Assembly: GCF_010548305.1 (NCBI RefSeq)
Contig: NZ_JAAGLV010000001.1
Coordinates: 248,001-312,000, forward strand
Length of the DNA stretch: 64,000 nt
DNA from: Streptomyces sp. SID13031
GTDB taxonomy: Bacteria; Actinomycetota; Actinomycetes; Propionibacteriales; Kribbellaceae
Direction of reading: 5' to 3'
The notes beneath the pieces are model-generated. The model did no database searches. It saw only the letters and a list, made by a program, of their open reading frames with translations, and was not told the origin of the DNA. This document shows, piece after piece, positions 1 through 8,448 of the stretch. Numbering within the stretch: the stretch's first letter is position 1; each line of letters starts with the position of its first letter. The translations under genes and the position numbers were made by a program.

Positions 1-457
1 TCTTGCGGAGTTCTTCGCGTACTACGGATGCCTCGGTGCTGGGGTCGTTCGTCAGGCGCCGGTGAAGAGCAGTGAGCATTTCGTCGGCTGACAGGCCGGT
101 GGCGCAGATCAGGAAGACCCGGTTGAAGCGGTGTTCGTAGTCGCGGTTGCCTGCTGCGAGAGCTGCGCGGACCTCCGGGTCGTCGCCTACCCCCGACTGT
201 TCCTTGCGGGACCAGGCGGCTTCGGTGGTGTTGCCGGTGGTGCGGTCCCCGATTCGGGGGTGGGCTGCCAGGGCCAGGGCGACTTCGTCGTCCGAGAGAG
301 CGCGGGCTGCCTGGTCTGCGACTTCGGTGAGCGCGTCGGCGTCGGCGTACGGGCGGCCGGCCAGGACACGATCGACCCAGCTCGGGACGTCGCAGCAGGC
401 GGCTAGTCGGGGGCGCAGTTGGGCGGCTGGGGTGGTGTTGAGGTCTTGCAGGTTCAT
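1..457 (-). CDS. uraD: OHCU decarboxylase (partial, 3' end outside window)
   Basis: Decarboxylates 2-oxo-4-hydroxy-4-carboxy-5-ureidoimidazoline to (S)-allantoin, the last step of urate breakdown in the cytosol. 152 codons are visible from the ATG at 457 to the window edge; the family is about 165 aa, so only the tail is missing. The HPRIG motif carries His66, and Glu86 (in KEQSG) follows 20 residues later; these correspond to the catalytic His/Glu pair of the family. The ATG overlaps the guaD stop as ATGA, so it is probably translationally coupled and last in the visible purine operon. It contrasts with the fused OHCU-like domain at 6369-8294, which has lost both residues. Confidence 0.93.
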   Translation of the reverse strand, partial: MNLQDLNTTPAAQLRPRLAACCDVPSWVDRVLAGRPYADADALTEVADQAARALSDDEVALALAAHPRIGDRTTGNTTEAAWSRKEQSGVGDDPEVRAALAAGNRDYEHRFNRVFLICATGLSADEMLTALHRRLTNDPSTEASVVREELRK

Positions 458-1752
458 CCCGCCTCCACGGAGGAATCGGTCAGCAGGCGGCCGTCGATCC
501 AGACGGCGCGGATGTCGGCGGGAGTGCCGAGCGTGAAGACCCGCGCCAGAGCGTCCTCGGCATCCTCGGCGTGCTCCAGCCCGACCGCCAGCGGTGAGCC
601 TGCGGCCGGCCGCAGGAGTTGGGCATCGAAGCGCTTGCCGACACTCAAGTCACCGACCTCGCTGAGCCCGAGCGCCTCCGCACCGGCGGCAGTTGCCAGA
701 TGCAACAAATGTGCCGAGTTGAGTGGAAGACCGTGATCGCCCATCAGCTGCTGACAGAAATAGGCCTGCAAACCTTCCTTCAGCAACGAGAAGCCGGTAC
801 CAGCGCCGACATCCGACCCGAGCGCAACCCGTACGCCGTGCTCGAGATGCCGCGTGAGCGGGAACAGCCCACTCCCCAACGCGGCATTGCTCGTCGGGCA
901 GTGCGCCACCGTGGCCCCCGCATCCGCGAGTAGTTTGAGCTCGCCGTCGGTCGGGTGGACATTGTGCGCGAGCACACTCCGATGGTCGACCAGCCCGTGC
1001 TTGTCGTACGTGCTGACGTAGTCGCTGCCACCGAAAAGCTCCGCCACGGTGGCGATCTCCGCCAGGTTCTCATTGAGGTGTGAGGTGAACAGCGAGCCCG
1101 GGATCTCCGCCAGCATCGTGTGGCAGGCCGCGAGGAGATCGTCGGTGCAGGACAGCGAGAAGCGTGGCGTCACGGCGTACCGGTTGCGCCCGACGCCGTG
1201 CCAGCGCGACGCCAGCGCGAGCGACTCGGTGTAGGCGCGCTCCGGCGTGGTGAGCAGGTCCGCGCGGATGATCCGGTCGCTCACGACCAGCCCGCTGGTG
1301 ATCCGCAGGCCGACCCGCGAGGCAGCCGTGAAGAGTGTGTCGACGGCCGATGCGAAGTGCGCCCCGAAGACCAGCGCGCTCGTCGTACCGGCGGCCGCGA
1401 GACCGCTGACGAACTCATCGGCCACCCCCGACGCATACGCACCGTCAGCCATCCGCGCTTCCGCGGGCAGCGCATACCGGTCGAGCCATTCCAGCAGCGG
1501 CATCCCCATCCCGCCGACCGCGCGGATCTGCGGGAAGTGCACGTGCGTGTCCACGAACCCGGGCAGCACGAGGCCGCCGGTCAGGTCGACGACCCGCTCG
1601 GCGGGGTGTGCGTCGCGCAGTTCCGCGAAGTCCCCGCGGGCGGTGATCAGCCCGTCCTCGACCAGTAGGGCGGCGTCGGTGGCGACGCGCAGTTCGCCAC
1701 CGGTGAACGGGTTGTGCGGGGTATCGAGGAACGTGCCTCTGAACAGGGTCAT
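454..1752 (-). CDS. guaD: Guanine deaminase
   Basis: Hydrolyses guanine to xanthine plus ammonia. 432 aa, normal length for the amidohydrolase-fold guanine deaminase. The metal-binding motif PGFVDTHVHFPQ sits near residues 63-74. Further family signatures are TSHLNEN (metal His), HCPTSNAALGSG, and the ALGSDVGAGTGFSLL aspartate motif. The start ATG overlaps the xdhC stop (ATGA at 1749-1752) and the stop overlaps the uraD start, so it is embedded in the purine operon. It supplies xanthine to the XdhAB enzyme encoded just upstream in the same transcript. Confidence 0.95.
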   Translation of the reverse strand: MTLFRGTFLDTPHNPFTGGELRVATDAALLVEDGLITARGDFAELRDAHPAERVVDLTGGLVLPGFVDTHVHFPQIRAVGGMGMPLLEWLDRYALPAEARMADGAYASGVADEFVSGLAAAGTTSALVFGAHFASAVDTLFTAASRVGLRITSGLVVSDRIIRADLLTTPERAYTESLALASRWHGVGRNRYAVTPRFSLSCTDDLLAACHTMLAEIPGSLFTSHLNENLAEIATVAELFGGSDYVSTYDKHGLVDHRSVLAHNVHPTDGELKLLADAGATVAHCPTSNAALGSGLFPLTRHLEHGVRVALGSDVGAGTGFSLLKEGLQAYFCQQLMGDHGLPLNSAHLLHLATAAGAEALGLSEVGDLSVGKRFDAQLLRPAAGSPLAVGLEHAEDAEDALARVFTLGTPADIRAVWIDGRLLTDSSVEAG

Positions 1753-2615
1753 GCTTTCGCCTCACGGTGAACCGGCGCGGAGTTGCGCTCGGCAACGAAC
1801 AGTTGGAGCAGCCAGGCGGCCACGCTGACCGCGATCACGGCCGGCTCCTTGCCGGGCAGGTCGGACAGCCCGATCGGCGTCGTGATCGAGTCGATCGCCT
1901 CGACCGAGTTGCCGTCGTCGGCGAGCTTCTGCCGGAACCGGGCCCACTTCGCGCGGGACCCGATCAGCCCGATCGTCGCCAGCTGCCCATTGCGCAGGGC
2001 GGCATCGCAGAGGGCGGCATCCTCCGCGTGGTCGTGCGTCATCACCAACGCATGCGTGCCCGGCGGCAACTCGCCGACCACGAGCTCCGGTAGCACCGGT
2101 ACGTGGTGCACATGCACCCCCGCCACGGCGTCATCAAGCACCGACAACCGCGACGCCACGAGCTGATCCGGTCGCGAGTCGATCAGATGCAGCTCCAGAT
2201 CGTGGCGGGCCAGGATCCGGGCCAGCTCGAGACCGACATGCCCGACCCCGAAGATCGCGACCGACGGCACCACCGGCAATGGCTCCAGCAGCAACTTCAC
2301 CTCACCACCGCAACACTGCACCGCCTGCTGGTACGGGGCCTTGTCCGACAACGCGAACTCCAGTACTTCGGGCTCGCTGCGACCCTCAGCCAGCAGAACC
2401 CGCGCACGGTCGATCGCCACCGCTTCGAGATTGCCTCCGCCGACAGTCGCCCAGATGCTGTCCGCGGAGACCACCATCTTGGCGCCGGCGTCCCGAGGCG
2501 AATGCCCACGGACCGACACCACGGTGACCAGCACGCCAGGCCTGCGCTGCTCACGTAGCCGCTGCACAGCTCGCATCCACTCCATCTCGATCACACCCCA
2601 CTCAACCTGGCGCAT
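1749..2615 (-). CDS. xdhC: Xanthine dehydrogenase accessory protein XdhC
   Basis: XdhC proteins bind molybdenum cofactor, promote its sulfuration and insert it into xanthine dehydrogenase. The N-terminal XdhC/CoxI domain shows VVSVRGHSPRDAGAKMVV and the conserved VGGGNLE; a C-terminal Rossmann-like region carries FGVGHVGLELARIL. The ATG at 2615 has a GGAGAAGG Shine-Dalgarno sequence and overlaps the end of xdhB by 25 bp. A second ATG at 2585, just after the xdhB stop, would give a protein 10 aa shorter that aligns equally well with the family, so the start is uncertain. Its place between xdhB and guaD fits its role. Confidence 0.92.
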   Translation of the reverse strand: MRQVEWGVIEMEWMRAVQRLREQRRPGVLVTVVSVRGHSPRDAGAKMVVSADSIWATVGGGNLEAVAIDRARVLLAEGRSEPEVLEFALSDKAPYQQAVQCCGGEVKLLLEPLPVVPSVAIFGVGHVGLELARILARHDLELHLIDSRPDQLVASRLSVLDDAVAGVHVHHVPVLPELVVGELPPGTHALVMTHDHAEDAALCDAALRNGQLATIGLIGSRAKWARFRQKLADDGNSVEAIDSITTPIGLSDLPGKEPAVIAVSVAAWLLQLFVAERNSAPVHREAKA

Positions 2616-4936
2616 CGTGCCTTCTCCAGCGCCCAGAAGACCGCCTCCGGCGTAGCCGGGCAGCCCAGGTCAACGCTCGTACCAGCCGGGCCGAACGCCG
2701 CAGCCGCCTGTCGCAACGCCTCGCGTACGGAGAAGGCGAGCATCAGCGGCGGTTCACCGACAGCCTTCGAGCCGTAGATCGCGCCGTCCTCGTGCGCCTT
2801 CTCCAGCAGCCGGACGTTGAAGACCTCCGGCATCTCCGAGAAGCTCGGCAGCTTGTACGTGCTGGCCGCCTGCGTCGCCAGCCGCCCACGATTCGGCCCG
2901 TCGCTCTCGTCCCAGCGCAGGTCCTCCAGCGTCAGCCAGCCGGCGCCTTGGACGAAGCCACCCTCGATCTGCCCGATGTCGATCAGCGGGCTCAGGCTGT
3001 CGCCCACGTCGTGCACGATGTCGACCTGCCGCAAGGTGTAGGCGCCGGTGAATCCGTCGACCTCGACCTCAGCGGCCGCGACGCCGTACGCGAAGTACTT
3101 GAACGGCTCGCCGCGCATCGCATTGGCGTCCCAGTGCAGACCCTCGGTCCGGTAGAAACCGGCCGCCCACAGCTGGACCCGCTGGAAGTACGCCGCGTGC
3201 ACGACCTCTTCCCAGGTCAGCGTCTCGCCGTCGAAGGTCAGTCCACGGACGGTGCCGTCGACGAAGCGGACGTCGTGCGCACCGATCCCGAGCTTGCCAC
3301 CGGCAACTTGTTCGAGGCGCTCGCGGATCTGGTCGCAGGCGTTCTTGATCGCCGCGCCGTTGAGGTCGGCGCCCGAGCTCGCCGCGGTGGCCGACGTGTT
3401 CGGCACCTTGTCGGTCCGGGTCGGCGCCAGCCGCACGCGCGCCAGTGGAACGCCCAGGGTCGTGGCTGCCACCTGCAGCATCTTGGTGTGCAGCCCCTGG
3501 CCCATCTCGGTGCCGCCGTGGTTGATCAGCACCGAGCCGTCCTTGTAGACGTGGACCAGCGCGCCGGCCTGGTTGAACGCGGTGAGGTTGAACGAGATCC
3601 CGAACTTCACCGGCGTCATCGCCACCGCGCGCTTGGTGTGCTCGCTGGCCGCGTTGAACTGCGAGATCTCGGCCTGGCGGCGGGCGATCTCGCCGTTCTC
3701 GATGACCTCGCTCCAGCACGCCTCCAGTCGCTCGGCATGACGAACGGGCATCCCGTACGGCGTGCTGTCCAGCGGCTGGTACAGGTTGCGCCGGCGCAGC
3801 TCCATCGCGTCGTACCCGAGCAGCGGCGCGCACCGGCCGAGGAGATCCTCGATGACGAGCATGCCCTGCGGTCCGCCGAAGCCACGGAAGGCGGTCTGCG
3901 ACGTCTTGTTCGTCTTGGCGATCCGGCCGTCGACGCGGACGTTGGGGATCGAGTAGCTGTTGTCGATGTGGCACATCGCGCGCGCCAGCACCGGCTCGGA
4001 CAGGTCGAGACTCCAGCCACCGTCGGCGGTGAGAGTGGCTTCGAGAGCGAGCAGATGGCCCTCGTCGTCGAAGGCCACCCGCCAGTCGCTGTGGAAGCCG
4101 TGGCGCTTGCCTGTCATGGTGACGTCCTGCGTGCGGTTGAGCCGCAGCCGCACCGGCCGCCCGGTCAACGTCGCACCAAGAGCTGCGATGGCTGCGAACC
4201 CGTGCGGCTGCATCTCCTTACCGCCGAAGCCGCCGCCCATCCGGAGACACTGGACGGTCACCGCATGGCTCGCGACGCCGAGGACGTGCGCGATGATCTC
4301 CTGGGTCTCCGACGGATGCTGGGTGCTGCTCTGGACGAAGATCTGGCCGCCCTCGTCGATCAGCGCGAGCGCAGCATTGGTCTCCAGGTAGAAGTGCTCC
4401 TGCCCGGCGAACTCGAACTCACCTTCAAAGACATGCGGAGCCGTGGCGAACGCAGCCTCGACATCCCCGCTCTCGAGATGCCGCCCGATCCCCTGGAAGT
4501 TGCCCGCGGCAATCGCTTCGCGAACGCTCACCAGCGAGGGCAGCTCCTCGTACTCGACCTCGACAGCCAAGGCGCCGAGCCGGGCAGCCTCCAAAGTCTC
4601 GCCAAGCACCCAGCAGATCGCGTGCCCGTGGAACATCGCCTCCGACGGGAACAACGGCTCGTCATGCTTGACCCCGGCATCGTTGATCCCCGGCACATCC
4701 TCGGCGGTCAGCACCCGGACCACTCCCGGTACGTCGTACGCAGGCTTGACCCGGAGCTCGACGATCCGGGCATGAGCATGCGGAGACTGAACCGGCCAAG
4801 CGTGCAAGACATTGCGCGTGCGGAAGACGAGATCGTCGGTGTAGAGCGCCTCGCCGGTCACGTGCAGCGCCGCGCTCTCGTGCGGCAACGGCAGTCCGAC
4901 GACTGCGTTCTCAGGTCGTAGCGACAGCGAGCTCAT
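2591..4936 (-). CDS. xdhB: Xanthine dehydrogenase molybdopterin-binding subunit
   Basis: Large catalytic subunit that hydroxylates hypoxanthine/xanthine to urate with the molybdopterin cofactor. 781 aa. An N-terminal aldehyde-oxidase hammerhead domain (from about residue 15, HVTGEALYTDDL) precedes the Mo-binding domain with RMGGGFGGKEMQ, the substrate-side FRGFGGPQGM, and the GSKAVGEPP motif holding the catalytic Glu. The ATG at 4936 overlaps the xdhA stop (ATGA). An open frame continues 53 codons upstream of this ATG but lies inside xdhA and lacks family similarity. It works with XdhA (FeS/FAD) and needs XdhC. Confidence 0.95.
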   Translation of the reverse strand: MSSLSLRPENAVVGLPLPHESAALHVTGEALYTDDLVFRTRNVLHAWPVQSPHAHARIVELRVKPAYDVPGVVRVLTAEDVPGINDAGVKHDEPLFPSEAMFHGHAICWVLGETLEAARLGALAVEVEYEELPSLVSVREAIAAGNFQGIGRHLESGDVEAAFATAPHVFEGEFEFAGQEHFYLETNAALALIDEGGQIFVQSSTQHPSETQEIIAHVLGVASHAVTVQCLRMGGGFGGKEMQPHGFAAIAALGATLTGRPVRLRLNRTQDVTMTGKRHGFHSDWRVAFDDEGHLLALEATLTADGGWSLDLSEPVLARAMCHIDNSYSIPNVRVDGRIAKTNKTSQTAFRGFGGPQGMLVIEDLLGRCAPLLGYDAMELRRRNLYQPLDSTPYGMPVRHAERLEACWSEVIENGEIARRQAEISQFNAASEHTKRAVAMTPVKFGISFNLTAFNQAGALVHVYKDGSVLINHGGTEMGQGLHTKMLQVAATTLGVPLARVRLAPTRTDKVPNTSATAASSGADLNGAAIKNACDQIRERLEQVAGGKLGIGAHDVRFVDGTVRGLTFDGETLTWEEVVHAAYFQRVQLWAAGFYRTEGLHWDANAMRGEPFKYFAYGVAAAEVEVDGFTGAYTLRQVDIVHDVGDSLSPLIDIGQIEGGFVQGAGWLTLEDLRWDESDGPNRGRLATQAASTYKLPSFSEMPEVFNVRLLEKAHEDGAIYGSKAVGEPPLMLAFSVREALRQAAAAFGPAGTSVDLGCPATPEAVFWALEKARCARLSGV

Positions 4937-6372
4937 GCGTGGACCCCCTCGGCGGCGAGGTGCTGGGCATAGAAGCGGAGCAGCGACTGGCCGAGCATCG
5001 CCGACCGGTACGCCGAACTGGCGCGGTGATCGTCCATCGGGGTCCCCTCGGCAGCCAGTACTACGGCCGCTTCGCGGACGGTCTGCTCGGTCCATGGCCG
5101 GCCGGTCAACGCGTCCTCGGTCGCCCTGGCGCGCAACGGCGTGGCGGCCACTCCGCCGAGCCCGATGCGCGCCTGGCGAACGACGCCGTCGACGACCTCG
5201 ACGCAGTACCCGAGTGCGACGCTCGAGATGTCGTCGAAGCGTCGCTTGGCGATCTTGTGGAACGCGGACATGGATGCCAACGGCAACGGCACCAGGATGG
5301 CCCGGATCAACTCGTCCGCAGCCTTCAACGTCTGGCGATACCCGGTGAAGTAGTCGGCCAGCGCCACCACGCGCTCACCGCGACGGGAGGCGAGGACGAG
5401 CGACGCGTCGAGAGCCAGCAACGCGGGTGGCGTATCGCCGATCGGTGAGCCGGTGCCGAGGTTGCCGCCGATCGTGGCGCCGTTACGGATCAGCCGTGAC
5501 GCGAACTGCGGGAACAGCTGCCCGAGCAACGGCACCCGCCCGGCGAGCAACTGCTCGATCTCGCTCAGCGTCAACGCGGCGCCGATGCGCACCTCGTCGT
5601 GGCCGAAGCTGAACTCCCTCAACTCGGACAGCCGGTCCACGCCGACGACCAAGGCCGGCCGGACGCCGCGAATGTTGACTTCCACCCCGGCGTCGGTCGA
5701 CCCGGCGACGATCCTCGCGTCAGGCCGCTCGGCGAGCACCTCGAGTACATCGCTCAGGCTCGCCGGCCGGAGGTACTCCGATCCGTTGACCGACAGTTTG
5801 GTGGCAACCGGCGGAGGTGGCGGGCTGGACCTGCGAGCCGCCAGCGCGTCGTCGGCGGCGGGCTCACCAAGCGCATAGGCGGCATCCCGGATCGGGCGGT
5901 ATCCCGTGCACCGGCAGAGGTTTCCGCTGAGCGCATGGAGGTCGAACCCGTTGGCCCCGTGCTCGTGGTCGCAGTGGCCGTCAGCGGGCGGCGTACGGTC
6001 AGGCCGGTAGTACTCCGCGGCCATGCTGCAGATGAAGCCTGGAGTGCAGTAGCCGCATTGCGATCCGCCCCGGATGGCCATCTCCTGCTGCACCGGGTGC
6101 AGCTCGGTGCTCTTCCCCAGGCCCTCCGAGGTGACGATCTCCTGTCCGTCGAGGGACGCCACCGGGATCAGACAAGCGTTGATCGCGGTCCATTGAGTCG
6201 GAGTCTCGATCCCGGGACGGGCGACGAGGACCGAGCAGGCGCCGCACTCGCCTTCGGCGCAGCCTTCCTTCGCGCCCGTCAGGCCGCGGTCGCGGAGCCA
6301 GTCCAGCGCGCTCGTGTGGACGGGCACACCGTCGAGGCCGGCGTCCTGGCCGTTCACCTTGATCGTCGTCAT
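4933..6372 (-). CDS. xdhA: Xanthine dehydrogenase FeS/FAD subunit
   Basis: Electron-transfer subunit (479 aa) passing electrons from the Mo centre of XdhB to FAD/NAD+. The first [2Fe-2S] ligands are Cys38, Cys43, Cys46 and Cys67; the second cluster uses Cys106, Cys109, Cys153 and Cys155, with a His/Cys-containing loop (about residues 127-150) between the two halves. After a proline-rich linker (about residue 183) comes the FAD-binding CO-dehydrogenase flavoprotein domain, with RIVAGSTDAGVEV and ATIGGNLGTGSPIGD. The ATG at 6372 overlaps the permease stop by ATGA. The fusion of FeS and FAD modules is the common bacterial XdhA layout. Confidence 0.94.
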   Translation of the reverse strand: MTTIKVNGQDAGLDGVPVHTSALDWLRDRGLTGAKEGCAEGECGACSVLVARPGIETPTQWTAINACLIPVASLDGQEIVTSEGLGKSTELHPVQQEMAIRGGSQCGYCTPGFICSMAAEYYRPDRTPPADGHCDHEHGANGFDLHALSGNLCRCTGYRPIRDAAYALGEPAADDALAARRSSPPPPPVATKLSVNGSEYLRPASLSDVLEVLAERPDARIVAGSTDAGVEVNIRGVRPALVVGVDRLSELREFSFGHDEVRIGAALTLSEIEQLLAGRVPLLGQLFPQFASRLIRNGATIGGNLGTGSPIGDTPPALLALDASLVLASRRGERVVALADYFTGYRQTLKAADELIRAILVPLPLASMSAFHKIAKRRFDDISSVALGYCVEVVDGVVRQARIGLGGVAATPLRARATEDALTGRPWTEQTVREAAVVLAAEGTPMDDHRASSAYRSAMLGQSLLRFYAQHLAAEGVHA

Positions 6373-8294
6373 GGTCTGCTCCAGCGGGTCCGTGCACTGT
6401 GGATCGGGTTCGCGTCCTGGAGGAAGTCGTCGAAGCGATAACCGGCGATCTTCGCGATCTCCAGCAGGGCGGCGGCGTGTTCCTGGTTCTCGCAGTTGGC
6501 GAGCCGCACCCGGCCCTGCTCGACGATCCGGTCGAAGGAGTCCGCGTCCCGTACCGAGATAACGAGCGGGAAGCCGAAACGCTCCTTGTACTCCGCGGTG
6601 AGCGCCGCCAGCTCGTCCCGGTCGGGCTCGGCCAGGAAGGTCAGGCCGCGGGCCGACTGGTCCCGCAGCGACGCCTCGCCGCTGAGGCCGTCGGCGACCA
6701 GTTGCGACCCGAGCTGCGGGTAGGCGCCGATCAGCTCGCGCTGCTCCTCGGGCGAGCCGGAGAAGAGCGCCTCCTGGAACGACCGCCGCAGCGCGTGGGT
6801 GTCGGCGAACGGCCGCATCTCCCAGGCCCGCTCGACCATCCAGTTGGGTCCCTGGAACAGGTCGGCGAAGGTCTCCACGAACTCGTCGCGGGTCATCTTG
6901 TTCACCTGGTCGAGCCGGATCAGGCCGCTGCGGTTCGGCTGGCCGGCCACCGCGGGGCCGAAGTCCTTGCCGACGTGGTGGAAGAGGAGGTTGAGCCCGA
7001 TCGCGGTCAGGCTGCCGAGCGTGATGCCGCTGCCGAAGATGATCTCGGCCCAGTCCGGTACCGCCTGGGAGATCTGCGGCTGCGCCGTGACGTACATGGC
7101 CAGGCCGACGCTGGTCGCCACGATGACGACGTTGCGGTGGTCGTTGAAGTCGACCTTCGCGAGCGTCTGGAAGCCGACGACCGCGACGGTGGCGAACATC
7201 GCGAGCGCGGCGCCGCCCAGGACGGGGTGCGGGATGCCGGCCACGATGGCGCCAGCCTTGGGCACCAGGCCGAGCAGGATCATGATGGCGCCGGCCGACG
7301 CGACCACCCAGCGGCTCTTCACCCGGGTCAGCCGGACCAGACCGACGTTCTCGGCGAAACACGTGTAGGGGAAGGAGTTGAAGACCCCGCCGATCGTGGT
7401 GGCCAGGCCGTCGGCGCGCAGCGCCCGGGCGATGTCGTCGCGGGTGATCCGCTTCTGCACGATCTCGCCGGTCGCGAAGACGTCGCCGGTGGTCTCCACT
7501 GCGGTGATCAGCATGACGACGATCATCGAGATGATCGCGGCGATCGAGAACTTGGGCCAGCCGAAGTAGAACGGCGAGGTGACGCCGACCCAGGCCGCCT
7601 CGCCCGCCGCGCCGAAGTGCGCGTCGCCGAAGGCCCAGGCGACCAGGGTGCCGACGACCAGCCCGGCCAGTACGGCGACCGTCGCCATGAAGCCCTTGAA
7701 GACCCGCTGGATCAGCACGATCAGGGCGAGCGTTCCGAGCGCGTAGGCGAGGTTCTTGCCGCTGGTCGGGTCCGAGGTCGGACCCGCGCCGCCCGTCGCG
7801 TCGCCGGCGGCCACCGGCAGCAGGGCCAGCCCGATGATCGTGATCACCGAGCCGGTGACGACCGGTGGGAAGTACCGGATCAGGCGGCTGAAGTACGGGG
7901 CGATGAAGAAGGTGGCCAGGCCGGCGACGAGGACCGCGCCGTAGATCACCAGCAAACCGTTGGTGCCACCGCCCGCGGCCAGGCCGATCGCGATCATCGG
8001 CGAGACCGCCGTGAAGGTGACGCCCTGCAGCAGCGGCAGCCGGACGCCGACCTTCCAGAAACCGACCGACTGGATGATCGAGGCGATCCCGCAGGTGAAC
8101 AGGTCGGCGTTGATCAGGTGCACCAGCTGCGCCGTGCTCAGGCCGATCGAGTTCGCCAGCAGGATCGGCACGATCACCGCGCCGGCGTAGAACGCGAGCA
8201 CGTGCTGGGTGCCGTACACGGCGAGCCGCCCGGGCGACAGGACCTCGTCGACGGGATGACGGGGAGCGCGGCTCGGTCGTGGTTCTGCCTTCAT
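6369..8294 (-). CDS. NCS2 xanthine/uracil-type permease fused to an OHCU-decarboxylase-like domain
   Basis: 641 aa. Residues about 1-465 form a nucleobase:cation symporter-2 permease with many hydrophobic helices, the family segment LPLLQGVTFTAVSPM and the ETTGDVFATGEI motif; it probably imports xanthine, urate or guanine. Residues about 470-635 are an OHCU-decarboxylase (UraD-like) domain with RDEFVETFADLF, MRPFADTHALRRSF and ERFGFPLVISVRDAD. The catalytic His of UraD is Tyr525 (AYPQLG) and the catalytic Glu is Asp545 (SLRDQ), so classical activity is doubtful. ATG at 8294 chosen for its GGAAGG ribosome site; a GTG at 8333 is possible. First structural gene after pucR; the stop overlaps xdhA. 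Confidence 0.93.
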   Translation of the reverse strand: MKAEPRPSRAPRHPVDEVLSPGRLAVYGTQHVLAFYAGAVIVPILLANSIGLSTAQLVHLINADLFTCGIASIIQSVGFWKVGVRLPLLQGVTFTAVSPMIAIGLAAGGGTNGLLVIYGAVLVAGLATFFIAPYFSRLIRYFPPVVTGSVITIIGLALLPVAAGDATGGAGPTSDPTSGKNLAYALGTLALIVLIQRVFKGFMATVAVLAGLVVGTLVAWAFGDAHFGAAGEAAWVGVTSPFYFGWPKFSIAAIISMIVVMLITAVETTGDVFATGEIVQKRITRDDIARALRADGLATTIGGVFNSFPYTCFAENVGLVRLTRVKSRWVVASAGAIMILLGLVPKAGAIVAGIPHPVLGGAALAMFATVAVVGFQTLAKVDFNDHRNVVIVATSVGLAMYVTAQPQISQAVPDWAEIIFGSGITLGSLTAIGLNLLFHHVGKDFGPAVAGQPNRSGLIRLDQVNKMTRDEFVETFADLFQGPNWMVERAWEMRPFADTHALRRSFQEALFSGSPEEQRELIGAYPQLGSQLVADGLSGEASLRDQSARGLTFLAEPDRDELAALTAEYKERFGFPLVISVRDADSFDRIVEQGRVRLANCENQEHAAALLEIAKIAGYRFDDFLQDANPIHSARTRWSRP

Positions 8295-8366
8295 CGGGCA
8301 CCTTCCAGGGGTCGCGGCGGATCTGACCTGCACGACAGCTTGGGCTCAGGCGAGGTCCGATTGCAC

Positions 8367-8424
8367 CCGAGAATCCTCCGAACTTGCGCCGTTTCGCAGG
8401 GGCCGGATTTGGAGGATCCTCCAA
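8367..8424. promoter_or_regulatory. Candidate PucR operator region before permease-xdh operon
   Basis: A perfect 16-bp palindrome, TTGGAGGATCCTCCAA, lies at 8409-8424, and an imperfect site with the same GGAGGAT core (read on the minus strand) lies at 8367-8380. They sit in the 154-bp gap between the pucR stop and the permease start, 115 bp and 73 bp upstream of the permease ATG. A related sequence is found before pucR (10030-10045). That PucR binds these sites is inference from position and shared core. Confidence 0.5.
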
Positions 8425-8448
8425 CTGTGTCCGCGCGGAGGGGTCCGC

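Noticed and set aside
2792..4921. Long plus-strand open frame opposite xdhB
   Set aside because: Codon-bias shadow of a high-GC gene; the product is Arg/Leu/Gly-rich without family similarity, while xdhB on the other strand has full motifs.
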